Positions 1-12,688 of a DNA stretch of 64,000 nucleotides are shown one piece after another (position 1 is the stretch's first letter; every line of letters begins with the position of its first letter). Where the stretch lies: positions 1-64,000 of the forward strand of contig NZ_SSWH01000008.1 in NCBI RefSeq assembly GCF_004803505.1, written 5' to 3'. The stretch is from Arthrobacter echini (GTDB taxonomy: Bacteria > Actinomycetota > Actinomycetes > Actinomycetales > Micrococcaceae). The notes beneath the pieces are model-generated. The model worked only from the letters and a program-made list of their open reading frames with translations. It was not told the origin of the DNA and did not search any database. The position numbers and the translations under genes are program-made.

Positions 1-2
1 TG

Positions 3-98
3 GCCACCACCACCAAAGGAACCCTCACCCTCTACCCCGGAACCGGCATGCCCACCAACCCCGGCTACACCACCCCCAAACCCGCCGGAAAACTCTAA
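3..98 (+). CDS. 3' end of an unrecognised protein gene (partial)
   Basis: An open frame enters from the left edge and ends at a TAA at 96-98. It gives about 31 residues rich in Thr, Gly and Pro with a YPGTG motif. Codons end almost always in C, as expected for a real gene in this genome. The phrase GTLTLYPGTG loosely resembles FG-GAP/VCBS-type repeats of secreted proteins, but too little is visible to name a family. The next gene converges from the right after 46 bp. Confidence 0.4.
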   Translation, partial: ATTTKGTLTLYPGTGMPTNPGYTTPKPAGKL

Positions 99-144
99 CC
101 CCACCACACCAACACCCGGTGGACCCCAGGCGACGCGACCGTGG

Positions 145-1137
145 TCAGCGTCCATCATCTCCGTTGCGATTCTTCGCGGCGGAGATGATGGACGAATACA
201 GGCTGATCAGGCGTTCGACACCGGCTTTCGCGTCATGTTCCCCGGAGACGAATCCCGGACCATCCTGCTGCCTTGCCGCATTCTCAGGATCATCGAGAGC
301 CTGGACCACCGCATGGGCTACGGCGTCGACGCTCGAAGCGGACGACTCGCGAAGGAGGGGGTAGAAATCTCGATCGGCGGTGGTGACCAGTGGAACTCCG
401 ATCGACAGGGCTTCGAGCTCGCTCACGGAGAGAATTTTGGTCATCTGTCCGATCACCACCGACGCAGTGGCCAGCCAGGCCTGAAATTGATCCGGCGGCA
501 TCTTCGGTACCAGACGTATGCCGGCCGCTGCAGCCTCGGATGCCCGCTCCCCCCAGTCCAGCCCGATCAATTCGACCCGGGGGTGGAGCTCGCGGACACG
601 TCGTGCGACCTCGAGTTGCTGGGTCGCACCCTTCACATCGTCCCAGCGGGAAGCAAACACGACACGGTCCCGTCGGGGATGCCACGCCGGCAGGGCATCG
701 GTTCGTATGGTGACCGGGAAGTACTGGCCACGATCGGTGAGATTGTGCACGTGCGAGGTGAGATCGGGGGTGGAGTAGAGGACTGCATCAGCGTGCTGGA
801 CGCCGTACTCAAGCTTGCTCGCCCAGCCGTCGTACTGACGAGACCGCACGTCCGTACCATGGAAATGGAGAACCCACGGTGCCCTGAGCCACCGCATATG
901 TGGGGACAATCCACCGGTGTGGAGGTGCACGACGTCGTGATGCGCACTCTTCGCGGCGAGGGTCGCGTCCCAAAGAACAGGGCGCGTGCGCAGCACGGGG
1001 TGCCTGAGGACACCGGTCCACTGGCGTCGGTAGTACCAGGGAATCCCCGTCATCGACCAGGACTGGCCCATCTTGTTGGCAGCATCGACGAGGTTCCGTC
1101 CCACATTCGCTGCGTCGTGTACATGAAGCGCTCGCAC
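145..1137 (-). CDS. glycosyltransferase, GT4-like (GT-B fold)
   Basis: Probable cytoplasmic glycosyltransferase of about 330 residues for the surface polysaccharide made by this locus. The N-terminus, beginning VRALHVHDAANVG, is the usual first strand and loop of GT-B transferases. The C-terminal half has the donor-domain segment SVSELEALSIGVPLV, the E-rich motif of family 4. I chose the GTG at 1137, 20 bp after the upstream gene's stop; a start at 1200 would add 21 unrelated residues and overlap that gene. No strong ribosome-binding site is seen. It is the last gene of a five-gene minus-strand run. Donor and acceptor cannot be told from sequence. Confidence 0.8.
   Translation of the reverse strand: MRALHVHDAANVGRNLVDAANKMGQSWSMTGIPWYYRRQWTGVLRHPVLRTRPVLWDATLAAKSAHHDVVHLHTGGLSPHMRWLRAPWVLHFHGTDVRSRQYDGWASKLEYGVQHADAVLYSTPDLTSHVHNLTDRGQYFPVTIRTDALPAWHPRRDRVVFASRWDDVKGATQQLEVARRVRELHPRVELIGLDWGERASEAAAAGIRLVPKMPPDQFQAWLATASVVIGQMTKILSVSELEALSIGVPLVTTADRDFYPLLRESSASSVDAVAHAVVQALDDPENAARQQDGPGFVSGEHDAKAGVERLISLYSSIISAAKNRNGDDGR
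151..192. terminator. possible bidirectional hairpin at gene end
   Basis: A 13-bp perfect inverted repeat (151-163 with 180-192, loop of 16) lies in the last codons of the minus-strand glycosyltransferase, facing the end of the plus-strand gene at 98. No T-run follows, so terminator function is inferred only from position. Confidence 0.35.
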
Positions 1138-1157
1138 ATGTGAGATATCGGCCGGTG

Positions 1158-2357
1158 TCACGGAAGGATTCCGGTCAGTTTTCGCACAGCGTCCTCCCAC
1201 GGTCCGGTGACCTCTTCGGCACTCAGCGGGCGTGCCGCTCGATGAGAGGCCTGCTTCATTTCAGCCACTGACTCCGGCGTGAGGTCCAGCAGGACTCGCG
1301 CGACCGACTCGGCGTCGAAGTCATCGGCAACCACTCCGACGTCGTACTGGCGGACGACGCGTTCCATTTCCGGGGACGGGCCGATCACGATCGCCAGTCT
1401 CGCCTGAACGAACTCGAACAGTTTGTTCGGAAGAGCATGGAGCAGATTGAAGGTGCTCGGCGGGCAGATGAAGATGCCCACATCGTAGTTCTGCAGCATG
1501 GGGACTATCTGATCGAACTGCACCGGAGGTTTCATCCGTACGGCACCATCGGGAACCGCCGCGGAACGCGCCGTCAACTCGTCGATGTACTTCTGCTCTC
1601 CCGGCACCATGACGAGATCGAGGGTTGCAGTGCCAGGGCGCAGTTCGTTGGCGCGAGCCACTGCATCGATCATGATCTCGATTTTCCGCCCTCGTCCTGC
1701 AGCGCCCGTATGGATCAGTCTGAGCGGCGTCTGAACCTCCGTCGGACTGTATCGATCCTCGTAGCTGGAGGCGTTGGGCACCACCTGTGGCTCAGGTATA
1801 CCGTAAACGCGCGCATATTCCTCCGCGATCCCCTTCGCCACGGTCGTAGTCGAATTGACCCTGGTAACATATTTGCGCGCCGCCCAGTGCATGAATGGGC
1901 CGACGAGAAGCTTCCATTGCAGCCGGTCCTCGCCCTGACGAGGGGCGTACTCGTGGAGATCGGCGTGAACACCCATCGCAGGGCGCAACGCCAGGGCAAG
2001 TGGCACCGCGATCACATCGTTGGCAATTACGACATCGACCGACCGGACGGGAATTGCTCCCCGGACGAACAGGATTCTTTCCGAGTCGAAATATAACTTC
2101 TCGTAGAAGCGCGCGGCCAGAAGAACTGCAGTCGACTTGAAGTCCTTTCGCCATGGTTTGAAATCATCCGGAATTTGTACATGCTCGACGACGCCCGTCG
2201 GCGACTCACCGTAACCACAAGAGATGACGTCCGCGAACTCACTGAGTAGTTTGATCTGCCTGAGCACCCTCGGATCCCGGATGATGGGCGAAAACGAAAG
2301 AACCAAAACACGTGGTCTCAACTCGGGAACATCTTTGTCAGTCATCAGTCCAACCAT
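1158..2357 (-). CDS. glycosyltransferase (GT-B), paralogue of the gene at 12689
   Basis: A 399-residue GT-B glycosyltransferase. The N-terminus reads VLVLSFSPIIRDPRVLRQ, typical of group-1 transferases whose first loop binds the acceptor. The donor domain holds LPNKLFEFVQARLA, a motif shared nearly word for word with the plus-strand gene at 12689-13825. I chose ATG 2357 because AAGGG lies 6-7 bases before it; GTG 2375 and ATG 2345 are alternatives. It begins 36 bp after the ABC exporter ends, in the same run, so it probably extends the glycan that exporter handles. Sugar specificity is unknown. Confidence 0.8.
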   Translation of the reverse strand: MVGLMTDKDVPELRPRVLVLSFSPIIRDPRVLRQIKLLSEFADVISCGYGESPTGVVEHVQIPDDFKPWRKDFKSTAVLLAARFYEKLYFDSERILFVRGAIPVRSVDVVIANDVIAVPLALALRPAMGVHADLHEYAPRQGEDRLQWKLLVGPFMHWAARKYVTRVNSTTTVAKGIAEEYARVYGIPEPQVVPNASSYEDRYSPTEVQTPLRLIHTGAAGRGRKIEIMIDAVARANELRPGTATLDLVMVPGEQKYIDELTARSAAVPDGAVRMKPPVQFDQIVPMLQNYDVGIFICPPSTFNLLHALPNKLFEFVQARLAIVIGPSPEMERVVRQYDVGVVADDFDAESVARVLLDLTPESVAEMKQASHRAARPLSAEEVTGPWEDAVRKLTGILP

Positions 2358-2393
2358 TCCACTACCCTTACCCACACAACGATCTCGGACAAT

Positions 2394-4190
2394 TCAGGCG
2401 AGACCTGCCAGCGCCGCCTGCTTGGCGAAGTCGGGCATCTGCGCGACGACTTCGTCGAATGTTCCCTGGCTGGCCAACTGTCCATCGGCGAAGAAGAAGA
2501 CGACATCGCTGTCCTTGATAGTCGACAGTCTGTGCGCCACTGTGATGGTCGTGACGCTGCCTGCCAGGTTTCGGATCGCCTCGGTCACCGCGGCCTCGGT
2601 CGACGTATCGAGCGCACTCGTCGCTTCATCGAGCACCAGAACTGCCGGATCGCGATACAGTCCGCGAGCAATACCAAGGCGCTGACGCTGCCCGCCCGAA
2701 AGAGCCATTCCCCGTTCGCCTGCGGCTCCGAAGATGCCGTTGGGCCTGGATTCGACAGCTTCAAGCATTTGCGCCCGGCTTAGAGCACGGCGCACGCGGT
2801 CCACGTCGACCTCGTCAGGATCCCAGGTGAGCGCGACGTTCTGGGCTATTGACGCGTCGAACAGTGAGACCTCCTGAGGAACGTACCCCACTCTCGACCG
2901 CCAGGAGTGAAGCACTTGCTGAAGTGGCACACCGCCGATGAGAACGTCACCTGAGCTGGGCAGCAGCAGTCCGAGCAGAAGATCAATGAGTGTCGACTTT
3001 CCTGCACCCGAGGCACCGACGACGGCGACGCGTGAACCGGCGGGTATCTTCATGGTGACGTCCACGAGCGCAGGAGCGTCCGTGTGTGGGTAGCTGAAGC
3101 GGACATCCGTGAGGACGATGTCGGGAACCCCGACGGGAAGCACACCCTGGTCGGGAGATTCTTGGTCCTTCGCTCGCGCCTCTGCCTCCTTGATGTCCTC
3201 CAGCACCTGCTCCGCGAAGGGCGTGCTGGAATGGACTGTCGAGAGGATCGATTGGAAGCGCGTCAGCGCTGGAACTATCCGGAAGCCGGCAACACCGAAC
3301 AGCGCTATGGCAGCGAGAGTGTTGCTCACCGGGTCCACGTCAGCAGGACTCGTGAAGTATCCGACGATACCCACGAGCATGAATCCTCCGATGAGAGCAG
3401 ACTCGAGGACGAAACGCGGAACCTGTCCGAGGAAGAGTGCCATGGAGCGGGCCTTGGCGGACTGGATCCGGTTCGCGTGCACAGCTTTCTCCACGTCAGC
3501 CGTCGCACCCTTCAGCGTCACCTCTTTGAGCGCACCCATAGCCTCCGTGATCAGCCGCACCGTCCTCAGGGAGAATTGGCGATTACGCTGCCCGTTCGCC
3601 ACCGCACGCTTGGAGATGCCCCGGGAGAGGAATATCGCGACGAGTCCGAGATAGATGATCGCGGTGACCGCCGTGATCCAGTTGCTCACCAACAACACGA
3701 TGACGACGGCAAGGACCGTGACCAGTTCGCCCGCCAGCCCCATCGAAGGCATGAGGACCCCGGAAACGGTGATGGACACTCCGGAATCCACCGATCTGAC
3801 AAGTTCCGAGGAGTTACGCTTCAATCGGTCCACCCACGGCGCGCGCATGTAGGCGGCGAGCAGCCGATCGCCGATCGACACCTCGTGGGCCGCAAATCTC
3901 GACGTGGCGATACGCAGCAGGAGTACGTTCAGCGCGCTCTTGATGATCACCAGTGCACAGAAGACCGCCAGCACGACTGCGTAGCCCGAGACGGAATCGA
4001 TGACGACAGGACCGAATTCCACCGGATTGTCCGCGATGATGCCCGACATTGTCACGGCCAGCAGCCCGAGGGCTACGATGTCGATCAAAGCCAACGAGGA
4101 CGAGAGAACTGCATATCTGATGAGGAACTTACGCGCTGATCGGGGCAGAACCTCCAACAGCCTGCGATTGATCCGGACCAGTGCATTCAC
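2394..4190 (-). CDS. ABC exporter, fused membrane and ATPase domains
   Basis: A 598-residue half-transporter of the MsbA/lipid-exporter type, expected to work as a homodimer in the cytoplasmic membrane. The first 330 residues hold about six membrane segments. The ATPase domain has Walker A GASGAGKST (about 392-400), signature LSGGQ (497-501), Walker B VLVLDE (517-522) and the H-loop histidine near 553. All catalytic motifs look intact. The start is GTG 4190, overlapping the upstream stop as GTGA, so translation is probably coupled. Its place between glycosyltransferases suggests it flips or exports a lipid-linked glycan, separately from the Wzm/Wzt pair at 7661-9292. The substrate is an inference. 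Confidence 0.85.
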   Translation of the reverse strand: MNALVRINRRLLEVLPRSARKFLIRYAVLSSSLALIDIVALGLLAVTMSGIIADNPVEFGPVVIDSVSGYAVVLAVFCALVIIKSALNVLLLRIATSRFAAHEVSIGDRLLAAYMRAPWVDRLKRNSSELVRSVDSGVSITVSGVLMPSMGLAGELVTVLAVVIVLLVSNWITAVTAIIYLGLVAIFLSRGISKRAVANGQRNRQFSLRTVRLITEAMGALKEVTLKGATADVEKAVHANRIQSAKARSMALFLGQVPRFVLESALIGGFMLVGIVGYFTSPADVDPVSNTLAAIALFGVAGFRIVPALTRFQSILSTVHSSTPFAEQVLEDIKEAEARAKDQESPDQGVLPVGVPDIVLTDVRFSYPHTDAPALVDVTMKIPAGSRVAVVGASGAGKSTLIDLLLGLLLPSSGDVLIGGVPLQQVLHSWRSRVGYVPQEVSLFDASIAQNVALTWDPDEVDVDRVRRALSRAQMLEAVESRPNGIFGAAGERGMALSGGQRQRLGIARGLYRDPAVLVLDEATSALDTSTEAAVTEAIRNLAGSVTTITVAHRLSTIKDSDVVFFFADGQLASQGTFDEVVAQMPDFAKQAALAGLA

Positions 4191-4600
4191 CGGTTGTCCG
4201 CCCGTCGGGTCCCGTACTCGCCAGCAACGCTCCCGTTCTCCACGTTCCGTGACTGGCGCACCAGCCATGGCTTGTCCGCCTCGTCAAGCGCGATCCTGCG
4301 TGAAAGCTTGGTCAGCGTCGCTTCGAACTGACGAAACCGTTGATGCGTGGTGGACATGTACACCAGAAAGGCGACGATGAAGGCATAGAGCATCAAGTCA
4401 GTGCCGCGACCCACTCCGACGATCCTGGCAAGCTCGGTCAACGCTTCAGGGAAGAAAATGGAGAAGACCGCCGCGGTGGCGAACAAGAGCACCATGATCC
4501 TGCGAATGGCCATGTGCTTCGCATTCGATCCGCCACGGATCAACACCAGGGAGAAGAAGACGACGACAAGGAGGAGGACTATCTGGACGACTATGAGCAT
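4187..4600 (-). CDS. DUF2304 family membrane protein
   Basis: A 137-residue membrane protein with three hydrophobic segments (about 1-20, 30-50 and 70-90) and a charged tail. The pattern fits DUF2304, a small family found beside GT2 polyprenyl-phosphate glycosyltransferases. It lies 5 bp after the GT2 gene and overlaps the ABC exporter start by 4 bp. The pair may act together at the membrane, for example to anchor the transferase. The molecular role is not established. Confidence 0.75.
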   Translation of the reverse strand: MLIVVQIVLLLVVVFFSLVLIRGGSNAKHMAIRRIMVLLFATAAVFSIFFPEALTELARIVGVGRGTDLMLYAFIVAFLVYMSTTHQRFRQFEATLTKLSRRIALDEADKPWLVRQSRNVENGSVAGEYGTRRADNR

Positions 4601-4605
4601 ATGAG

Positions 4606-5271
4606 TTACCTAAAGAGCAGGTCCGCGAGGATGTTGACGGAATTGAGAAGGGGCTGTCCCTTGGATTTCGAGTAGTCGGTGTAGACGATTTCCACCGGAT
4701 GTTCCGTCCAACGTGGTTTCAGGACCGAGAGCACATGTATCAGTTCGGAGGCGTGAGCCATCCTGTTCTGGGTGAGATGGAGATTCGAGGTGACCTGTCG
4801 ATCGAACGCGCGAAGCCCATTGTGCGCATCGGTCAGATTCATGCCGGTGCTCCAGCGAATCTGGGCGGCCGCCATGCGTAGAACGAGGTTCTTCATCACG
4901 CCGAGCTTTGTCCTGCCGTCGAGGAAGCGCGAACCGAGCACGACATCGGCTTCTCCTGACTCAATTCTCCGCACCATGGCAACGGCGTCGGCAACGCGGT
5001 GCTGACCGTCGGCGTCGAACGTCACTACCGACGATGTTTCTGGGTCCTGTAGTACGTACTCGAAGCCGGTCTGCAGCGCCGCGCCCTGGCCCAGGTTCAC
5101 CGGATGCTGCACGACGGTTGCCCCTGCTGCGCGCGCAACACTGGCCGAAGCATCCGTGCTGCCATCATCGATGCAGACCACGTGCCGAAACGTGAGCAGA
5201 AGCTCCTCAACCACTGAACCGATGACCGGAGCCTCGTTAAACAGAGGGATAACGATCCAGGTACGGCTCAC
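4606..5271 (-). CDS. family 2 glycosyltransferase (polyprenyl-phosphate type)
   Basis: A 221-residue GT-A enzyme with the opening VIPLFNEAPVIGSVV, the nucleotide-binding IDDGSTD near residue 35, and a metal-binding DADGQ motif near residue 85. Its length and motifs match dolichol/polyprenyl-phosphate sugar transferases (DPM1-like) that load one sugar onto a lipid carrier in the cytoplasm. It has no C-terminal membrane segments, so the adjacent DUF2304 protein may provide membrane attachment. It is the first gene of a five-gene minus-strand run, with a nearly 400-bp upstream gap shared with the divergent gene at 5669. Confidence 0.85.
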   Translation of the reverse strand: MSRTWIVIPLFNEAPVIGSVVEELLLTFRHVVCIDDGSTDASASVARAAGATVVQHPVNLGQGAALQTGFEYVLQDPETSSVVTFDADGQHRVADAVAMVRRIESGEADVVLGSRFLDGRTKLGVMKNLVLRMAAAQIRWSTGMNLTDAHNGLRAFDRQVTSNLHLTQNRMAHASELIHVLSVLKPRWTEHPVEIVYTDYSKSKGQPLLNSVNILADLLFR

Positions 5272-5668
5272 CCATCCAGTATCACATAGTTCGAGTTGGA
5301 CGATGGAAGAGCGAGTGAGATGCTTTCTGTAGGGCAGGGCGACGACACGATGTCGCGGAGGTTAGCTCCATATCTGACTCGTGGCGTGCGGTGCTTCCAT
5401 ACAGTTCAGAACAGTCCATCATCCATCGGGGCCCGCGCTCGCGCAGCCGGCACGACTCCATTGACGTCTGGTCAAGAATCAACGAGAGTTCCGATCGCCT
5501 GAAGACAAATCAGCGGGCGCTGCGGTTACCGATAATCGGATTGGCTTGCTCGGAGCCGTGGGGACATAGCACATTCCAGGGCTCGTAATGGAAATACCAC
5601 ATTTGCCCGCTCGTACCAGCACAAGACCGTTATCAATAGTTGCACGCTATCCAGTTGAAGGAGCTCAG
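5272..5668. other. divergent intergenic region, no gene seen
   Basis: This 397-bp gap separates the minus-strand glycan run from the plus-strand gene at 5669. It is visibly richer in A and T than the flanks and must hold promoters for both sides. I find no convincing -35/-10 pair, RNA fold or small gene. Only the GAAGGAG ribosome-binding site just before 5669 is clear. Confidence 0.5.
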
Positions 5669-7651
5669 ATGTCGTGGTTGGGCCTTTTGCCGACCCTGGC
5701 AACAGCGACTGCGCTGCTTACCCTTCCGGGCCTTGTGCTCACGGCAGCATTCAACATCAGAGGCCCCCTCTCTGTCGGTCTTGCGCCCGTTTTCTCAGTG
5801 GCAGTCACAGGGCTCTCCGCCGTCCTCCTATCGCTCGCCGGGATCCCATGGTCGCTGGTCACCTTCCTGCTGGCACTTGTCGGGATCGTCGTCATCACGC
5901 TCCTGGTCAAGCATTTCGTGTTCCGACTCAGCTGGTTCCGCCTTCCCCGTCACGTTGATTGGCGAACCACCCTCGGTGCTACAGCAGGTCTGCTGGCGGG
6001 AGGTGTCGCCTCTGCTCTCAATCTCATCCTGATCTTCGGCAGCCCGAGCAACCTTGCCCAGCGATACGACAACGTGTACCACCTCAACGCAGTGCGCTGG
6101 GTACTCGAACAGGGTGACGCGTCCACCCTGACATTGGGACGCATTCTGAATCCGACTGCCGACATCGCGGTGTATCCAGCCGCCTGGCACGGGTTCGCCG
6201 CATTGATCGTGGACGTGACGAACCAGCCCATCCCCGTTGCCGTCAACGCACTCAACATCGTCATCGCCTCACTGGTGTGGCCGGTCGGCGTCATGCTTCT
6301 CGCGCGCATCGTCTTCGGAGCACAAGCGGTTTTGATCGCCCTGACCGGTGTGTTCTCCGCCGGGTTCACCGCTTTTCCCATAGGTCTCATCGACTTCGGA
6401 CCGCTCTATCCGAACCTGCTGTCCTACGCCGTTCTGCCGGCAGCTCTCGCGCTGGCGATCCTGATGCTCAAGGTACGACCACGCGATGACAATACGTACG
6501 GCGTGATCCTGCTGGCGTTCTTGACCGCGATCATCGCGCTGATGTTCGCTCAGCCGAATGGCTTCACGGCTCTCCTTGCGCTGTCGCTGCCCGTCGCGAT
6601 CTTCAGCTGGTTCCGCTGGGTCAGAGCGGGTCTCAGCAGGCGCGGCGGGCGCGGAATACTCCTGCCGCTACTCATCGCTGCCCTGTTCGTCACGGGTTTC
6701 ATCGTCACCTGGCGGGCCCTGCTGATCGGCTACGACACCTGGCAACCCTTCACCCGCTACGCCAGCGCTATCGGACAGGCGATCACCAGCGCTCCTCACG
6801 AGCGCGGCGTCCCTGTTGTCATTGCGGTCTGTACCGCGGTCGGTCTGATTCGCCTCATAAGGGACGGGGGCTACGGGTGGCTCCTCGGTCTCTACGGAGT
6901 TGTCGTAGCGCTCTACGCGGTCTCCGCTGCCGAGCCTCGAGGAGCCTTACGCTACGTCGTCGTGGGCAGCTGGTACCAGGATCCGCAGCGCCTGGCCTCT
7001 CTCCTCCCACTACCCACCGTGCTGATTGCGGCATTCGGAGCGTCAGGAATTCTGCTCTGGCTGTGGGCGAGATTGCTCAGCGTCTCCTCCGCTCCATCAC
7101 GGGGTCTCAAAGTGGCAGCGGGCACGGTGGTCGCCCTTGTGGCGGTCCTGGGTGGTCTCGGGAGCCAGCGTGGTCCGATCGATGAGATGGTGGCCGAGAG
7201 CAGGCAGAACCACACGTGGGAGGGGAACCCGACCATCCTCTCGCTCGACGAGCTGGCTCTGCTGGAACGCTTGGACGACGAAGTGCCGGAGGACGCGGTG
7301 ATCGCCGTCAACCCGTGGAACGGCGGAGCTCTCGCCTACGCGATCAGCGGACGGGCCGTGACCCAGTACCACATGAGTTCGAGGCCGCTCCCGCCTGATC
7401 TCTCGGTCCTGGCGCAGAACCTGGATGATGCGAGATACCGATCGGAAGCCTGCGCCATCGCCCGGGAGGAACGGGTCGAGTACGTCCTCGACTTCGGGGA
7501 CTTCTACCTCCTCGATCTGCCTGAAGCCGAGAACTACCCGGCGTTCGACGACATCGACGACCCCTCGGCTCTGGAGCTCGTCGACGAGGAGGGCGACGCC
7601 CGGCTGTACCGCGTGGCGAGTTGCTTCGACCCCGAGCGCGGCTCGATCTGA
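5669..7651 (+). CDS. large multi-pass membrane protein, DUF6541-like
   Basis: A protein of about 660 residues with roughly a dozen hydrophobic segments, then a soluble C-terminal domain of some 150 residues after about residue 500. The layout, with a long outer loop holding YDNVYHLNAVRW near residue 130, fits the DUF6541 family found in actinobacterial cell-wall glycan loci. It resembles GT-C fold enzymes, which take sugars from lipid carriers on the outer face; that role here is inference. The start at 5669 is set by GAAGGAG 5-6 bases upstream; an earlier in-frame ATG at 5588 lacks such a site. It converges on the Wzt gene with only 9 bp between them. Confidence 0.75.
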   Translation: MSWLGLLPTLATATALLTLPGLVLTAAFNIRGPLSVGLAPVFSVAVTGLSAVLLSLAGIPWSLVTFLLALVGIVVITLLVKHFVFRLSWFRLPRHVDWRTTLGATAGLLAGGVASALNLILIFGSPSNLAQRYDNVYHLNAVRWVLEQGDASTLTLGRILNPTADIAVYPAAWHGFAALIVDVTNQPIPVAVNALNIVIASLVWPVGVMLLARIVFGAQAVLIALTGVFSAGFTAFPIGLIDFGPLYPNLLSYAVLPAALALAILMLKVRPRDDNTYGVILLAFLTAIIALMFAQPNGFTALLALSLPVAIFSWFRWVRAGLSRRGGRGILLPLLIAALFVTGFIVTWRALLIGYDTWQPFTRYASAIGQAITSAPHERGVPVVIAVCTAVGLIRLIRDGGYGWLLGLYGVVVALYAVSAAEPRGALRYVVVGSWYQDPQRLASLLPLPTVLIAAFGASGILLWLWARLLSVSSAPSRGLKVAAGTVVALVAVLGGLGSQRGPIDEMVAESRQNHTWEGNPTILSLDELALLERLDDEVPEDAVIAVNPWNGGALAYAISGRAVTQYHMSSRPLPPDLSVLAQNLDDARYRSEACAIAREERVEYVLDFGDFYLLDLPEAENYPAFDDIDDPSALELVDEEGDARLYRVASCFDPERGSI

Positions 7652-7660
7652 AGGGAGCGC

Positions 7661-8389
7661 TCAGCCGGCGCGAAGGTGACCGATGGCTTCACTCACCGTG
7701 CCGTCCTGCACGATTCGTCCGTGCTCGAGGACCACGCCCCGCTCACATACCTTGCGCACCATGTCGAAGTCATGGCTGACCACGACGAGGGTCTTGCCCG
7801 CCTCGTTCAACTCCTTGATCTTCGCAAGGCACTTCTTCTGGAACGGCTCGTCGCCGACCGCCAGGATCTCGTCGATCAGGAAGATGTCCGGGTCCGTATG
7901 GACTGCAACGGCAAAAGCCAGCCTCAGATACATTCCTGACGAGTAGAAGCGGACCTCGGTGTCGATGAACTCCCCGATCTCGGAGAACTCGACGATCGAG
8001 TCGAACTGTTGCCGGATCTCCTTCTCGGTCATCCCGAGGATGGATCCGTTGAGGAACACGTTGTCCCTGCCGCTGAGATCGGGATGGAAGCCCGCACCGA
8101 CCTCGATCAGGCCGGCAACCCGCCCTCTGATCCGCACCGTGCCGGCGTCGGGGAGCATGACGCCCGAGATGTGCTTGAGCAGGGTCGACTTGCCGGATCC
8201 GTTGAAACCGAGCAATGCCACCGTCTCCCCCTGCTGGATGGTCAGGGACACGCCCTCGAGGGCGGAGAACTTCCGGCTCAGGTCGCCCCGACGCCCTTTG
8301 AGCAGCCACAGCACGGACTCCTTGATGGATCGCGTATGGCGCATGACGAAACGCTTGTCGAGATTATCGATATCGATCGAGACCGGCAT
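7661..8389 (-). CDS. Wzt-type ABC transporter ATPase for polysaccharide export
   Basis: A 242-residue ATPase with Walker A GFNGSGKST (61-69), the polysaccharide-exporter signature YSSGM (149-153) and Walker B IFLIDE (169-174). It powers the adjacent Wzm-like permease at the cytoplasmic membrane. It lacks the extra C-terminal carbohydrate-binding domain of many O-antigen Wzt proteins, so export is probably not gated by a chain-end cap. Mycobacterial galactan exporter ATPases (Rv3781 type) are likewise short. It lies 3 bp after the permease. Confidence 0.9.
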   Translation of the reverse strand: MPVSIDIDNLDKRFVMRHTRSIKESVLWLLKGRRGDLSRKFSALEGVSLTIQQGETVALLGFNGSGKSTLLKHISGVMLPDAGTVRIRGRVAGLIEVGAGFHPDLSGRDNVFLNGSILGMTEKEIRQQFDSIVEFSEIGEFIDTEVRFYSSGMYLRLAFAVAVHTDPDIFLIDEILAVGDEPFQKKCLAKIKELNEAGKTLVVVSHDFDMVRKVCERGVVLEHGRIVQDGTVSEAIGHLRAG

Positions 8390-8392
8390 GTG

Positions 8393-9288
8393 TCACAGCT
8401 CCTGGGCGAATCGGCCCTCGAGCCGACTGAAGAGTAGTTGCCCGAGCAGGACCACGAGGATCGACACGACCAGACCGATCGGTACCCAGACGGACAGGAA
8501 GGACGGCGGCAGGCCCTGGGTCTGTTCCGCGGTCGGCATCCAGAAGGCGAAATGGAAGGACTCGACGCCGATGGTCAGCGGATTGAGGAGGTAGATCTGC
8601 AGCGCGGTCTGCCCCAGCTGATCCCGCACCATGGTCCACGCGTACAGCACGGGTGAGGCCCAGGTAGCAACCATGAGCAGCATGTCGACGAAATTCTCGG
8701 CGTCCCTGAAATAGACGTTCACGGCGCCGAAGATCAAACCGAGTCCGGTGGCCAGCAGTGCAACGATCAGGAATCCAAGGACCGCAGTACCGAGTTGGAG
8801 GACGGAAGGAGTCCAGCCGGTCAGAAGGCATGCCACCACGAGGATGACCATCTGGGGGAGGAAATGGATCCCGGATACCCAGATGGCCGACACCGGGAAG
8901 AGCTGACGCGGCAGGTAAATCTTCTTGATCAGACCGCCGTTGGTGACGATCGACCGCGAGGCATTGCTCAGGGCCTCCGTGAAGAAATTGATGAGCACGA
9001 TTCCGGAGAAGAGATAGATGGCGTAGTTGGGCAGTCCGGCGGGGTTGCGCTCACTCTGCTCCAGTCCGAGGAAGATGCCGAGGGCGATGTAGAAGACGAC
9101 GAACTGTACCGCGGGCTTGACGTACGACCACAGCAGACCGAGCACCGATCCGCGATAGCGGACCTTGATCTCCTTGTCGACCAGCAGCTTCAGCAGGAAT
9201 CTGCTCCCGACGACATCACGGAGCCCGGCACTGTGTCCCGGTGAGACCAGGCCGACTGCATCATCATCCCGGCTCGAGGAACCTGCCG

Positions 9289-9292
<4 letters not shown>
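8393..9292 (-). CDS. Wzm-type ABC-2 permease for polysaccharide export
   Basis: A 299-residue ABC-2 permease with six predicted membrane segments and the typical N-terminal stretch LLVDKEIKVRYRGSVLG before the first one. It forms the channel for lipid-linked polysaccharide, driven by the ATPase downstream. The start is GTG 9292, which overlaps the stop of the galactofuranosyltransferase as GTGA; longer frames upstream are out-of-frame readings of that gene. The tight coupling to glfT2 and glf strongly suggests the cargo is a galactan. Confidence 0.9.
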
Positions 9293-12596
<3,304 letters not shown>

Positions 12597-12688
12597 CTAC
12601 GAAATCGGGAGCAGGATGGGCTTTCTGGCGCGGCGGAGGCGCCTGGGACGGTGCCGGGGCTCCACCTGTCGTGACCTAGAGTTGCAGC